From a bacterium (GTDB lineage: Bacteria > Hinthialibacterota > Hinthialibacteria > Hinthialibacterales > Hinthialibacteraceae): DNA of 64,000 nt. Shown here one piece after another: positions 34,869 to 44,436 of the stretch (positions are counted from its first letter, which is position 1; every line of letters begins with the position of its first letter). Made by a program: the position numbers and the translations under genes. The stretch lies in contig WGLV01000011.1 in the NCBI GenBank assembly GCA_016125385.1, positions 146,936-210,935 on the forward strand, in the 5' to 3' direction. Below the pieces are notes generated by a model. It worked only from the letters and a program-made list of their open reading frames with translations. It searched no databases and was not told where the DNA came from.

Positions 34869-36561
34869 CGCCGCCCTGCCTCAGGATCTGGTATGGGGCG
34901 ATGGCCCCGAACTCGCCGCCGCCGCCTGGTCGCTGGGCATTCCCCATCCGACCGGCTATTCGCTTTACGTGTTGCTGCTGCATGCCTTTTCATGGCTTCC
35001 CCTGGGGACCGCCGTGTTTCGCGGCCACCTGTTTTCCGCCGTCTGTATGGCGCTGGCGGCGTGGGCGATGTTCGAGTTGCTGCGCGGCGCCTTGGCTCGC
35101 GCGTATGGTGAATCGTTCTGGCTCAGCGGCTTGCCCGCGATGTGGGCGGCCGCTGCGTTTCTCTGCACGCCGGTGGCGTGGGACGCCGCCGTCCAGATCG
35201 AAGTATACGCTCTTTTCGTCTTGCTTTACGCGCTGAATCTCAACGCGCTCGCCCGGTTCGTTCAGCGTCCCGGCCGTCTCGGCTGGCTGTGCTTTCTGAT
35301 CGGGCTGCAAGCCGTTCACCATCGTTTGGCGGTATTCGTCATCGCCGCGTCATTCGTCGTGTTTGTCGCGCGTCTCGCCGCGCCAGACTGGAGCGGATGG
35401 CGGCTAGATGATCGCGCCGAGCCGCTCCCCACGTGTGAAGATTACTGGCTCAACCTGCCGGTGTTGCTGGCGCCGCTGATGTTGTGGCTGTATTTTCCCA
35501 TCCGCGCCATGTGGAATCCACCGTTGAACTGGTATGACCCCGATGATTTGTCGAGTTTTTTCGCCCTGATCTCAGGCAGTTTGTATTCCGGCATACTGGC
35601 GCAGGGGCTTCAGCTCTGGACGCAGAGTTTCAGCTGGGAGCGCCTCGTCTTTCTTATTGCGCTGCCGCTGCTTTCTTACGGCGCGTTTTCTTTGATTATC
35701 GTTGGCGGTTTCATCGCGGCGATTCAAAAAACGCCCTGGCTGGGCTGGACCGCGCTCGCGTTGTGCGCGGCGCACGCCGGCTTCGTCATGGTGTATCCCG
35801 TCGGCGACTGGACGGTGTTCGAATTGCCCGCGCTGCTGATGATGACCGTCCCGCTGGCGTTCGGTCTGGCCGCGATTCTTGAGTGGATCACGGCGCGGCA
35901 GGCTCGCCGGTCCGTTCTGGTTCTGTTGGCGGCGTGTCTCACGATGCTGTCCGTGATGCCGCTTTTTCTGCGATGGGATGAAGAAAAAGGGCTCTTGAGC
36001 GGCGCTATCGCGTCGAATCCGTTCCCCGTTTCATGGAGCGCGGGATTGCATCGATTTTCGCAGGCGCGCGAGAGTTCAGCCGTTCGGTACGCGGATCGCG
36101 TCTGGCGCGCCACGCCCGAGGGCGCTCCGGTGTTGACCGGGCTGAACGAATCCACCGCCGATAACGAGCTCTACCCGTTGTGGTATCAGCGTATCGTCGA
36201 ACGCCGTGCGCCACATTCTCCCACCGCCGGCATGGGATTTCTGTTTCTTGACTGGTATCGCGATCAGCTGAACGAATCGCTCGGGCTGGGGCTGCCAGTC
36301 AATCGCGACCGCCGCGCCCCGAGCCGCGAGGCGTGGATCGCGGACGTGTGGGACTCGGTTCTGCATCCGTTGCTGCTGCGCGGGCCGGTGGTTACGCCTT
36401 CCTATCCGTTGCCGCCGGAATGGTATCAGCGAGTAAAGGTGGAAATGGTGGAGCGTGAACCGCTCGACCGGAGCGTAGCGCCGTTGTCGTATCAACCCTT
36501 TATCCCTAAAGGATTCATCGCGCGGTTGACGCTGAAGCCGCTGGATGAGGCAGCCCCATGA
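34765..36561 (+). CDS. DUF2723 family GT-C-like membrane protein
   Basis: The 598-residue protein has an N-terminal helix and the DUF2723 hallmark LVWGDGPELAAAAWSLGIPHPTGYSLYVLL, quoted in part: WGDGPELAAAAWSLGI, then HPTGYSLYV. The Asp-Gly-Pro-Glu motif corresponds to the conserved acidic residue of POMT/GT-C enzymes. About ten membrane helices follow and then a soluble C-terminus from about 470. It is thought to add sugars to exported proteins or lipids; not demonstrated. Its stop overlaps the O-antigen-ligase-like gene as ATGA. The 5' end lies within 104 bases of the divergent membrane gene. Confidence 0.82.
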   Translation: MAQIENNSIQPAGPFSRAARAAGAALAVVSLAVFIAALPQDLVWGDGPELAAAAWSLGIPHPTGYSLYVLLLHAFSWLPLGTAVFRGHLFSAVCMALAAWAMFELLRGALARAYGESFWLSGLPAMWAAAAFLCTPVAWDAAVQIEVYALFVLLYALNLNALARFVQRPGRLGWLCFLIGLQAVHHRLAVFVIAASFVVFVARLAAPDWSGWRLDDRAEPLPTCEDYWLNLPVLLAPLMLWLYFPIRAMWNPPLNWYDPDDLSSFFALISGSLYSGILAQGLQLWTQSFSWERLVFLIALPLLSYGAFSLIIVGGFIAAIQKTPWLGWTALALCAAHAGFVMVYPVGDWTVFELPALLMMTVPLAFGLAAILEWITARQARRSVLVLLAACLTMLSVMPLFLRWDEEKGLLSGAIASNPFPVSWSAGLHRFSQARESSAVRYADRVWRATPEGAPVLTGLNESTADNELYPLWYQRIVERRAPHSPTAGMGFLFLDWYRDQLNESLGLGLPVNRDRRAPSREAWIADVWDSVLHPLLLRGPVVTPSYPLPPEWYQRVKVEMVEREPLDRSVAPLSYQPFIPKGFIARLTLKPLDEAAP

Positions 36562-38342
36562 ACGAACCGTCCCGCGTCCTGCTTCAGCGTTGGGAACGCC
36601 GTCTCGCGTTATTCATTCTCGCGACGACGCCCTTCATCATTACACCCGACACTGAAGATTCGTTTCTGCTGGGCAAGTACGTCTGGCTGATGGCGTTTGG
36701 TACGTTGTGGCTGCTGCTCATCGCGTTGCAGAGCGCGCCGCGCTGGTTTCAACCCTGTGAGATCGACTGGCCTGCCGGGGCGGTATTGGCGGCGTATGGT
36801 TTTTCGATGGCTGTTCATTACCGTACGCCCAATCAACTGTCCGCCTTGATGACGCTGCTGTTGTTTATCGGGCTGTTTTACGCGTTTCGCCGTTATTGGA
36901 GCCTGGGCGGTTCGCCGCGCGTGGTCGCCTGGACGCTGGTTCTGACCGCCGCGCTGCTGGCGTTGTACGGCGTCGCACAGGATGCGGGGTACGACCTCTT
37001 CTCTTCCAGCGGCGGGGTGCGCGACTGGCGCGCCCGGGTCATCGCCACGCTCGGCAACCCCAATTTTCTCGGAGGCTATATCGCGTATTGCATCCCCGTC
37101 GCCGCCGCGCTTGGCCTGCGCGCCCGCGCTCCGTTCTGGGAACGCGCCGCCGCCGGGCTGGCGTTGTTCTGTATCGTGCTGGGGCTGGCGTTGACCTTCT
37201 GCGTCGGCGCCACCATCGGGCTGCTCGCCCTGCTCGCCGTGATTCCTCTTGCGTTGTGGCGAATCAGTCCGCGCGTCCAATTGCCGTTGTTGTGGGCGGC
37301 TTTATACCTCGTGCTCGCCGCGTCGGCGGTGGGCTGGTGGGTGCTCCCCAATCCATACAATACCCATGGGCGCTCGCTCTACCAGGAAGCGAAAAGCTCG
37401 CCGCAGTGGGCCACCGGGCTTGGCGCGCGCCGGTTTAACTGGGTTACGACGAAAATCATGATGACCGAACACCCCCTGTCGGGGATCGGTTTTCATAACT
37501 ACCTGACCGTTCATATTCACTATCAGGGGTTGAACTATCAGCGTTATGGCGCGCCTCATGACCGGAATTACGTCATCCCCGTCGATCAGCCGCATTTTCA
37601 GTTGATGGAGAGCGCCGCCGAGGCGGGCCCTCTGGGCGCCTTCGCGGTTTCATGGCTGGCGATGGCCTGGCTGTGCGCCGCCGCGCGCCGGTTGCGGACG
37701 GCTGAACACAAATGGTTCGCCTGGGGCGCGTACCTGGGCGTGTGGATTCTCTTCGTCCATTCCTTCTCCAGTTTTCCGTTTCACCTGCCCGCCAGTTCGC
37801 TTTTGTGCGTGGCGTTAGCCTCATATTTGGTCACGCCGGCGGGGCGGGAAGACGGCGAACCGGGCTTCGCCTTGCGTGCCGCCGCCTTGATCGCCGCCGG
37901 GTTGGTTATCGTGTATTCATTTACCTGGATCGCCGCCGAGCGCGATCTGCGCCGAGGCCGCTTCAGCCAGGGCCTCGCCGCTATCGCGTATCTGGAGGAC
38001 GCGCGTTTCTGGAGCCCCTTCAATTACACCACTCACTTTCTGCTGGGCGTTCAGTACGACGAGCGCGGCTGGACGCAAAACGCCATCCAGTCGTTCGAGC
38101 GCGCCTTGCGGTATCAGGAAAGCCACGCCGTTCATTATTACCTCGCCGGGTTGTATACCCGCCAGGGCGATCTCGATCGCGCCATCGCCGAACAGCGCCG
38201 CGTGATCGAGCTGAACCCCGTCTTCCCGGGGCACTACCGCGAACTGGCCGATCTGCTCGACCGCGCGGGAAAATCGGACGAAGCCGCCGCCATGCGCGCG
38301 GAAGCCGATGAACTCGACGCCCGCCTGCGCCTGAAAAAGTAA
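36558..38342 (+). CDS. O-antigen ligase/polymerase-like protein with TPR tail
   Basis: A 594-residue protein with about twelve membrane helices belonging to the Wzy/WaaL group. The landmark loops are TLGNPNFLGGYIAYCIP, the EHPLSGIGFHNYL periplasmic stretch, and PHFQLMESAAEAGPLGAF with the conserved His and Glu-rich face. After residue about 480 there are TPR-like helices (TQNAIQSFERALRYQESHAVHYYLAGLYTRQGD in parts). It should ligate or polymerise a surface polysaccharide in the periplasm, or glycosylate a pilin; the exact acceptor is unclear. It is translationally coupled to the upstream DUF2723 gene. Confidence 0.85.
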   Translation: MNEPSRVLLQRWERRLALFILATTPFIITPDTEDSFLLGKYVWLMAFGTLWLLLIALQSAPRWFQPCEIDWPAGAVLAAYGFSMAVHYRTPNQLSALMTLLLFIGLFYAFRRYWSLGGSPRVVAWTLVLTAALLALYGVAQDAGYDLFSSSGGVRDWRARVIATLGNPNFLGGYIAYCIPVAAALGLRARAPFWERAAAGLALFCIVLGLALTFCVGATIGLLALLAVIPLALWRISPRVQLPLLWAALYLVLAASAVGWWVLPNPYNTHGRSLYQEAKSSPQWATGLGARRFNWVTTKIMMTEHPLSGIGFHNYLTVHIHYQGLNYQRYGAPHDRNYVIPVDQPHFQLMESAAEAGPLGAFAVSWLAMAWLCAAARRLRTAEHKWFAWGAYLGVWILFVHSFSSFPFHLPASSLLCVALASYLVTPAGREDGEPGFALRAAALIAAGLVIVYSFTWIAAERDLRRGRFSQGLAAIAYLEDARFWSPFNYTTHFLLGVQYDERGWTQNAIQSFERALRYQESHAVHYYLAGLYTRQGDLDRAIAEQRRVIELNPVFPGHYRELADLLDRAGKSDEAAAMRAEADELDARLRLKK

Positions 38343-38389
38343 AACGAACCCCTCCGCCGCCAGCGCAGGAGCCGCACATGCGCTTTGGA

Positions 38390-38417
38390 TTTCCATTTTT
38401 CCCCATCCGGTTATAAG
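38390..38417 (+). promoter_or_regulatory. Weak promoter candidate for aldolase
   Basis: TTTCCA (38390-38395), 16 bases, TATAAG (38412-38417). Moderate match only. The aldolase ATG at 38462 has AAGGAGA 6-7 bases upstream, one of the best ribosome sites in the window. Confidence 0.35.
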
Positions 38418-38461
38418 CTGAAAAAAGAAAACAAAATGCACAAAATGGAAAGGAGACGTAT

Positions 38462-39514
38462 ATGACGTCGAAACCGCAGGAACTGCTTGGCAAAGACGCG
38501 GAGCCGCTGCTCTCTCACGTCTGCGAAGGAATCCCCAAAGATCAGTTGCATCTCCCCGGCCCCGATTTCATCGATCGGATCTACGCCCCCAGCGACCGCA
38601 ACAACCGCGTACTGAACAATCTGGGCTGGATCTTCAACACCGGCCGTCTGGCGGGAACCGGGTATGTTTCGATTCTGCCGGTCGATCAGGGCATCGAGCA
38701 CAGCGCCGGCGCCTCGTTCGCGCCCAACCCGGCCTACTTCGATCCCGAAAACATCGTCAAACTCGCCGTCGAAGGCGGCTGTAACGCGGTGGCTTCAACC
38801 TTCGGCGTACTTGGCGCCGTATCACGCAAATACGCCCACAAGATTCCCTTCATCGTCAAGATCAACCACAATGAACTGTTGACCTATCCGAATAACTTCG
38901 ATCAGCGCATGTTTGGAACCGTCGAACAGGCCTATGACATGGGCGCGGCGGCGGTGGGCGCGACCATCTACTTCGGTTCGGAAGAATCCACCCGCCAGAT
39001 CGAGGAAGTGTCGCAGGCGTTCGCCACCGCGCACGAACTCGGCATGGCGACCATTTTGTGGTGTTACCTGCGCAACAGCGCGTTCAAGAAAGACGGCGTC
39101 GATTATCACACCGCCGCCGATCTGACCGGGCAGGCCAATCACCTTGGCGTTACCATTCAGGCCGACATCATCAAGCAGAAGCTGCCCGACTGCAACGGCG
39201 GTTTCAACGCGCTCAAGTTCGGCAAGACCCACCCCGCCGTGTACGACAAACTCACCACCGATCACCCCATCGATCTGACCCGGTACCAGGTGGCGAACTG
39301 TTACATGGGCCGCATGGGGCTGATCAATTCAGGCGGCGCCTCGGGCAAGGACGATTTTCGCGAGGCGGCGACGACGGCGATCATCAACAAGCGCGCGGGC
39401 GGAACCGGACTCATCTCGGGCCGCAAGGCGTTTCAGCGCCCCATGAGCGAGGGCGTCGAACTGCTCAACCTGATTCAGGACGTCTACCTCGACGACTCGA
39501 TTACCGTCGCGTAA
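38462..39514 (+). CDS. fbaB: Class I fructose-bisphosphate aldolase (FbaB/DhnA type)
   Basis: Cleaves fructose 1,6-bisphosphate to dihydroxyacetone phosphate and glyceraldehyde 3-phosphate through a Schiff base. The 350-residue protein has [50 protein letters not shown], and [13 protein letters not shown] with the family lysine in the active-site strand; the C-terminal [12 protein letters not shown] motif is also typical of DhnA-type aldolases. Length fits. Strong ribosome site and good codon fit suggest high expression. Single gene closed by a terminator. Confidence 0.95.
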   Translation: MTSKPQELLGKDAEPLLSHVCEGIPKDQLHLPGPDFIDRIYAPSDRNNRVLNNLGWIFNTGRLAGTGYVSILPVDQGIEHSAGASFAPNPAYFDPENIVKLAVEGGCNAVASTFGVLGAVSRKYAHKIPFIVKINHNELLTYPNNFDQRMFGTVEQAYDMGAAAVGATIYFGSEESTRQIEEVSQAFATAHELGMATILWCYLRNSAFKKDGVDYHTAADLTGQANHLGVTIQADIIKQKLPDCNGGFNALKFGKTHPAVYDKLTTDHPIDLTRYQVANCYMGRMGLINSGGASGKDDFREAATTAIINKRAGGTGLISGRKAFQRPMSEGVELLNLIQDVYLDDSITVA

Positions 39515-39539
39515 TCACGCGCGCGTACAGTTGCAACAA

Positions 39540-39569
39540 AAAAGGCGAGCCATCTCCGGCTCGCCTTTT
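39540..39569. terminator. Bidirectional terminator
   Basis: AAAAGGCGAGCC (39540-39551) pairs with GGCTCGCCTTTT (39558-39569) around an ATCTCC loop. A run of As precedes and Ts follow, so it can terminate both the aldolase and the convergent methyltransferase. Confidence 0.88.
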
Positions 39570-39592
39570 CGTTTGAATCGGGGGGGGTGAAA

Positions 39593-40366
39593 TTATGCTT
39601 TTTCCGCGCAGATGACGTGCGAGAGGCCGCAGGGCGGGCCGGTGAGGTCTTCAATCGCCATGAAGGCCGGAACCAACGCGTTGTACAGGTTGAGCTGACC
39701 CGAGGGCAACAGATTGCGCTTCAACACCTTGCCGTTGAGCCACCAGCCCAGGATGCCGAACATATTCAGATAGCGGTGGCTGGCGACATTGAAGCCGTGC
39801 GACTTCATCAGGCCGAGCAGCTCGCGCTTGCCGTATCGCCGGAAGTGAGACAGCCCCTTGTCGAGCGTGCCGTACAGCGATGGATACGCCGGAACCAGCA
39901 GCACCAGCCGTCCGCCCGGCGTCAGCACCTCGCGAAAGTGGTCAAGCGTGCTTTCGTGATCGTCGACGTGTTCGAGCACGTTCAGGCAGACGATGGTGTC
40001 GATGTTTTTCTCAGCCAGCTGGCGCATCCGGGGGTCTTGCAGGTCGCTCTGAAACGTATCGAGATTCTCCGGCGAGCCGAGACGGGTTTTGAGGTCTTCG
40101 AGATGGCGGGCGTTCATGTCGACGCCGCAGACGTACTCCCGTTCGAGCAGAAAGGCGGTCATGTTGCCGGTTCCGCAACCCGCCTCCATCACGCGCTGGC
40201 CCACGAAGGGATCGATGCGCGACCACATCCAGCGGTTCAGGTTGTTGAGCTTGTAAATGCGGCGCAGGGTTTCCGCCCCGATGGGGTCGTCGTTTTCAGC
40301 CGCTTCAGCCGAAAGGCCTTCGGCGGTGAGCCGCGCGCGCAATTCGTCGGTTTCCATCGTGTTCAT
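39593..40366 (-). CDS. Class I SAM-dependent methyltransferase
   Basis: The 257-residue protein has motif I VMEAGCGTGNMTAFLL, GVDMNARHLEDLK (acidic residue for the ribose), DTIVCLNVLEHVDDHE and LTPGGRLVLLVPA, the usual class I pattern. The C-terminal segment is hydrophobic and Trp-rich (NMFGILGWWLNGKVLKRNLL), so it may be membrane associated. Related proteins often sit beside polysaccharide genes; the acceptor is unknown. Start at 40366 is chosen because GAGG lies 9 bases upstream; 40375 is possible. Confidence 0.88.
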   Translation of the reverse strand: MNTMETDELRARLTAEGLSAEAAENDDPIGAETLRRIYKLNNLNRWMWSRIDPFVGQRVMEAGCGTGNMTAFLLEREYVCGVDMNARHLEDLKTRLGSPENLDTFQSDLQDPRMRQLAEKNIDTIVCLNVLEHVDDHESTLDHFREVLTPGGRLVLLVPAYPSLYGTLDKGLSHFRRYGKRELLGLMKSHGFNVASHRYLNMFGILGWWLNGKVLKRNLLPSGQLNLYNALVPAFMAIEDLTGPPCGLSHVICAEKA

Positions 40367-40525
40367 AAACGCCATCCTCGTAGGGTTCCGTTCACGGCGC
40401 CGGTGGTTCGCGGGGAAGTCGTTGCAGATAGGTTGCGCGGCGATGACGGGTTGCGCATCATTCTAACCGCCATTCCCGTTGATGGAATACCCGGCGGGGG
40501 CGTGGATGGGGCGACGCCGCATCGG

Positions 40526-41515
40526 CTATTGCAGGTCCGCCAGCCGCCATTTCCACAGATCGCCGTTTTCATTGCTGACGTAGAGGTCGCCGTCTTTGAT
40601 GCACAGCCCTTCGCACTGACCGAGATCGGCTTTGGCGATGGTGCGCGGCGGCATGTGCAGATCGCTTTCGCGCTCGACATGAAACAGGGCGATGTGCGAA
40701 TAGGTCAGAATCGCCAGCGTGTGGGTTCGCGCGTCATAAAAGGCGTCGGTGACGGTGCCGCGCGCGTCGAGCGCTCCCCTCGCTCTGGCGACGTTCATGC
40801 GGTCTTCCCGCAGGCCGTCCAACACGAAGATCGGCGAGGGCGGGGCGTACACGTTTTCTTCTTTGATGAACAGAAATATCTTGCCGCCGATCCACGCCAT
40901 CGCCTCGCAGTTATGCGCCAGACCGTCTGAATATTCAAAACGGTAACGCGTGTAGGTCTTCGTCTTTTTGACGTCCGCGCCGGGTTCGTTCAGTTTGATG
41001 ATGACGCACTCCTCGCGGTTGCGGTCGTTGTCGCCGAATCCGCCGATGTACAGGGCGCCGCGCGGCCCGCGTGAGATCGCCTCCCAGTCTTCGTTTTCTC
41101 CGTTCTCCAGTTTGACGGTCTGCCTGACCTTGCCGCGCGTATCGAACCGGAACAGGTCCGCGCCATTGCCTTTGTCGTTGTGCCCCCAGAACTCGTTATC
41201 GATGGAAGCGGGCGTTATTCCCGACAGCTCATCCAGATGGTTATCGTCGATTTGGGCGATGGGCTTGTCTTTCAGCGTGATGAAACGGGTTTGAGGCGGG
41301 ATCGTTGGCGTTGGAGTCGAGGATGATCGGGGCGGGGTGGGCGGCGTTCCGGGTTGAATCGAGCGGGCGGGCGTTTCGCCCGGCGGGGCCTCCGCGACGC
41401 GGGAGGGTTCGGGCGTCTGGTGGTATCCATCGCGCATAGGCGCCGTTGTTTGATCGCATTGATACGCCAGCGACGCCATAATGAGCAGCGCCATCCAATC
41501 ATTCCATCGCTTCAT
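40526..41515 (-). CDS. Secreted esterase-like/SdiA-regulated-type beta-propeller protein
   Basis: A 329-residue predicted exported protein. The start at 41515 (MKRWNDWMALLIMASLAYQC) gives a signal peptide; the longer upstream frame is Arg-rich and not signal-like. A Pro/Thr/Ser-rich linker to about residue 75 is followed by repeated strands with DELSGITPASIDNEFWGHNDKGN, EDWEAISRGPRGALYIGGFGDND and LGQCEGLCIKDGDLYVSNENG. The DxxxE..D..D and LYIGG.GDN patterns resemble phytase-like and SdiA-regulated propellers. It has no standard lipobox, since the residue before Cys is Gln. Function unknown. Confidence 0.65.
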   Translation of the reverse strand: MKRWNDWMALLIMASLAYQCDQTTAPMRDGYHQTPEPSRVAEAPPGETPARSIQPGTPPTPPRSSSTPTPTIPPQTRFITLKDKPIAQIDDNHLDELSGITPASIDNEFWGHNDKGNGADLFRFDTRGKVRQTVKLENGENEDWEAISRGPRGALYIGGFGDNDRNREECVIIKLNEPGADVKKTKTYTRYRFEYSDGLAHNCEAMAWIGGKIFLFIKEENVYAPPSPIFVLDGLREDRMNVARARGALDARGTVTDAFYDARTHTLAILTYSHIALFHVERESDLHMPPRTIAKADLGQCEGLCIKDGDLYVSNENGDLWKWRLADLQ

Positions 41516-41597
41516 GTTTTGTACCCTGCACGGAAAAGATCGCCAGAATATGAAAATGGCGGCGAGGCGAGCGCCCCGCCGCCGCTTTATACGGGGG

Positions 41598-42479
41598 TTA
41601 CGCTTCGTTCCACTGCTTGCGCAGGTAGTCCATCGCCTTGGGAATCTCGACTTCGGGCTTGCCCTCGATGCCGCATTCAAAACTGCAGAAATCGCTGTAC
41701 CCGATCTCTTTCAGTGCGCGGAATCCGTCGCGGAAGTCGTCGTTGGGATCGTAGCCCGGCTGTTTGCGGTTGGGGCGGCTGGCGAGGTGAACGTGATGCA
41801 GCCACTTGCGGGCGGTGAGAAACGCCGCGTATTCATCGGGTTCTTCGATGCCCATGTGATAAAAGTCTCCCATCATGCACACGCCGGGATGATTGACGTC
41901 ACGGCAGATGGCTGCGGCGTCGGCCAGTTGACGCATGAACCAGGCTTCGCCCCGGTTCAGCGGTTCCAACAACACCCGCGTACCGGCCTGCTGCGCGTAT
42001 TCACCGACTTCCGGCAGAAAATCCTCCACCAGAATCTTGCGGCCTTCCACGAAGCCCAGCTTGGTCTGGCCGTTGAAGGCGGGAACCATGATCAGGCCCG
42101 TCGAGCCCAGTTCGCCCGCCGCGCCGAGAATCTCCTTGAATGAGGCTTTGCACTGCTTGCGCACATCGGGATCGTCTGAAATCGGAACGCCTTTAAACCC
42201 GGCGCAGATCGCGCTCACCACGATATCCGTGCCTTTGAACGCGTCTTTGAGTTCTTTCACCCGGCCGGCGAGTCCGCCGCCGCCCGGTTCAAACCCGACG
42301 ATGCCCCATTCTTTCATGTACTTCATTTTTTCTTCGAGAGTCTTGCCCGGCAAAACCCATTCCTGACATGAAAACTTCAAAACGCCTTTGCCTTTTTCGG
42401 CGGCGCGAACCGGACGGTTCGCCGTCATGATGCCGGCTCCGGCCGCGGCGCCGGCCGCTAGAAATGAACGTCTCTGCAT
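41598..42479 (-). CDS. Tat-exported sugar phosphate isomerase/epimerase (AP-endonuclease-2 fold)
   Basis: A 293-residue TIM-barrel protein with a twin-arginine signal: MQRRSFLAAGAAAGAGIM followed by a processing region ending in VRAAE. The barrel has FSCQEWVLPGKTLEEKM, GIVGFEPGGG, LLEPLNRGEAWFM with the metal-binding Glu, GVCMMGDFYHMGIEE with Asp and His, HHVHLASRPNRKQPG and FCSFECGIEG with the last Glu. This is the hydroxypyruvate-isomerase/xylose-isomerase-like pattern. Start at 42479 has GGGAGGAG 7-8 bases upstream. It pairs with the Gfo/Idh protein as a second exported sugar enzyme; substrate unknown. Confidence 0.9.
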   Translation of the reverse strand: MQRRSFLAAGAAAGAGIMTANRPVRAAEKGKGVLKFSCQEWVLPGKTLEEKMKYMKEWGIVGFEPGGGGLAGRVKELKDAFKGTDIVVSAICAGFKGVPISDDPDVRKQCKASFKEILGAAGELGSTGLIMVPAFNGQTKLGFVEGRKILVEDFLPEVGEYAQQAGTRVLLEPLNRGEAWFMRQLADAAAICRDVNHPGVCMMGDFYHMGIEEPDEYAAFLTARKWLHHVHLASRPNRKQPGYDPNDDFRDGFRALKEIGYSDFCSFECGIEGKPEVEIPKAMDYLRKQWNEA

Positions 42480-42566
42480 GGATCGTACTCCTCCCGCTGG
42501 GGTCTGAACTGAATCGCTCCACGCGGTGGGGGCCGCGTGAAAGCGTGAGCGTCTGTTGATATGGGT

Positions 42567-42601
42567 GAACAACAGTCTCTCTAATTTATGAACGACAGTC
42601 T
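42567..42601. repeat. Direct repeat pair upstream of the Tat isomerase
   Basis: GAACAACAGTCT (42567-42578) and GAACGACAGTCT (42590-42601) differ at one base and lie 23 bases apart, in the divergent region between the isomerase and the Nramp-like gene. They could be binding sites for a regulator; this is inference. Confidence 0.35.
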
Positions 42602-42674
42602 ACCTCATCCGCAAGGCTTGAACCAGAACGCCCGGCGGTCAAATCATCATGGCCGTGTTTTTCCGCCCGCCGAT

Positions 42675-42704
42675 TTGATTTCCGCCCGCCGCCGTGCATA
42701 CAAT
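42675..42704 (+). promoter_or_regulatory. Promoter candidate for Nramp-like gene
   Basis: TTGATT (42675-42680), 18 bases, TACAAT (42699-42704). The ATG at 42760 follows GGGGA. Confidence 0.5.
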
Positions 42705-42759
42705 AACGCCTCAGTATGGAATGATTGAACATGAACCGATGCAATGACCGGGGATCGAC

Positions 42760-44436
42760 ATGACTGAAATTCAGACGCAGGCCGCACGTGAAAAACAGCG
42801 CATCATCGAGGCGCGATCGAAAGGAACGCTCTCACTGTGGAGCGCCTACACCCGTCTATCCGGGCCGGGGTGGCTGCAAAGCGCCATGACGCTGGGCGGG
42901 GGGTCTCTGGCGGGCAGCCTTTATCTCGGCGTGCTGGGTGGATTCAGCCTGCTGTGGATTCAGCCGCTGGCCGTCTTTCTCGGCGTGGTGATGCTGGCCG
43001 CGATCGCGTACGTAACTCTCTCATGTGGAGAGCGCCCTTTTCACGCGATTAAAAATCACGTCAATCCCGTGCTGGCCTGGGGATGGGCGCTCGCCACCCT
43101 GGTGGCCAACATGGTGTGGGCCATGCCGCAATACGCGCTAGCCAACGCCGTGGTCCAGCAGAATCTGTTGCCCGGCGTATTGGGTGAACAAGGGCCGCTG
43201 GGTTCATTCGGCGGCAAGGTAGCCGTGACCGCGGCGATTTTCATTTTCGCCACCGCGGTCACGTTCTGTCATGGGCGTGAAAGCGCGGGGGTCAAACTGT
43301 ATGAATGGCTGCTGAAAGGCATGGTGATGGTGATCGTCGCCTGTTTCGTCGGCGTGGTTTTGCGCCTGACATTCGCTGGCGGCGGCGATCACGCCGCGAT
43401 TCAGTGGACTTCGGTGCTGGCCGGTTATATTCCCGACGTCAGCCTGTTCTGGGCGCCGGCCGCCCGCTATCGCCCGCTGCTCGATCAACTGAGCGAACCG
43501 GTGCGCGTATACTGGGCGTCGGCCATCGTCGCCAAACAGCAGGATGTGATTTTCGCGGCGGTATCCAGCGCGGTCGGCATCAATATGACCTTTCTTCTTC
43601 CGTATTCCATCCTCTCCCGGGGGTGGGACCGTGAATTCCGTGGACTGGCGGTGTTCGATCTCTTTACCGGGATGATGATCCCTTTCATCTTCGTCACCAG
43701 CTGCGTCATCATCGCGTCGGCCAGCCAGTTCCACATGCGCCCGCCCGCCGGTCTGCTGGATGACCGGTACGACGTCATCGCAACCTCGGATCACCCGCAA
43801 TGGGGACAGTTCGACGACCTGCTGAAAGGCCGCCTCAAGGCCCAGCCCGAATCGGCCGCGCCCGTGGCGCCCGTCGAACGCCTTCTCGCCGCCACGCTGA
43901 TCAAACGCGATGCGGCCGATCTATCGCAATCGCTCGCGCCGCTCACTGGTCACGTCATCGCCGACTGGATCTTCGGTCTGGGCGTGCTGGGGATGACCGT
44001 TTCTTCCATCACCCTGATGATGTTGATTTCCGGTTTCGTGATCTGTGAAGTTTTCAACTTTCCGCATGGCGGATGGCAGCACCGGCTTGGAACTCTCGCC
44101 GCCGCCACCGGCGTGCTCGGACCGTTTATCTGGTCGGGCAAGACGCTCTTCTGGCTGGCGGTTCCCACTTCGGTTTTCAACTACATTCTGCTGCCGTTGG
44201 CGTACGTCACGTTTTTCATCATGATGAATTCACGCCGTCTGCTGGGAGACGACCGCCCCACCGGCGGCGCCCGGATTCTCTGGAACACGCTGATGGGGGT
44301 AGCGACGCTGCTGACCGTGATTGGCGCCGTCTGGCAGGCATGGGCGAAGGCGGGCGTCGCCGCGGTGATCGCAATCTCTTTGTTCCTATGTCTCGTGATA
44401 GCAGGGTTTTACTTCAGGAGGCCCGAAGAGGAGTGA
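42760..44436 (+). CDS. Nramp-fold transporter lacking the metal-binding motifs
   Basis: A 558-residue protein with about eleven membrane helices. The N-terminal part aligns to Nramp helix 1 (GPGWLQSAMTLGGGSLAGSL with GGFSLLW after it), but the DPGN metal motif is GGGS. In helix 6, where Nramp proteins have the metal-ligand Met in an MPH motif, the sequence is SSAVGINMTFLLPYSIL. Both metal-coordinating segments are therefore absent. A long cytoplasmic/periplasmic loop (LKGRLKAQPESAAPVAPVER) lies between later helices. It is likely a transporter of something other than a divalent metal or a strongly divergent one. Single gene. Confidence 0.8.
   Translation: MTEIQTQAAREKQRIIEARSKGTLSLWSAYTRLSGPGWLQSAMTLGGGSLAGSLYLGVLGGFSLLWIQPLAVFLGVVMLAAIAYVTLSCGERPFHAIKNHVNPVLAWGWALATLVANMVWAMPQYALANAVVQQNLLPGVLGEQGPLGSFGGKVAVTAAIFIFATAVTFCHGRESAGVKLYEWLLKGMVMVIVACFVGVVLRLTFAGGGDHAAIQWTSVLAGYIPDVSLFWAPAARYRPLLDQLSEPVRVYWASAIVAKQQDVIFAAVSSAVGINMTFLLPYSILSRGWDREFRGLAVFDLFTGMMIPFIFVTSCVIIASASQFHMRPPAGLLDDRYDVIATSDHPQWGQFDDLLKGRLKAQPESAAPVAPVERLLAATLIKRDAADLSQSLAPLTGHVIADWIFGLGVLGMTVSSITLMMLISGFVICEVFNFPHGGWQHRLGTLAAATGVLGPFIWSGKTLFWLAVPTSVFNYILLPLAYVTFFIMMNSRRLLGDDRPTGGARILWNTLMGVATLLTVIGAVWQAWAKAGVAAVIAISLFLCLVIAGFYFRRPEEE

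Noticed and set aside
34309..34983. A 224-codon minus-strand frame over the two membrane genes
   Set aside because: Frame-shifted shadow of the membrane protein gene; translation is Arg/Gly-rich without hydrophobic helices.
41480..41515. Lipoprotein signal in the propeller-like protein
   Set aside because: A Cys follows the hydrophobic core, but the residues before it are A-Y-Q, and a lipobox needs a small residue at -1.
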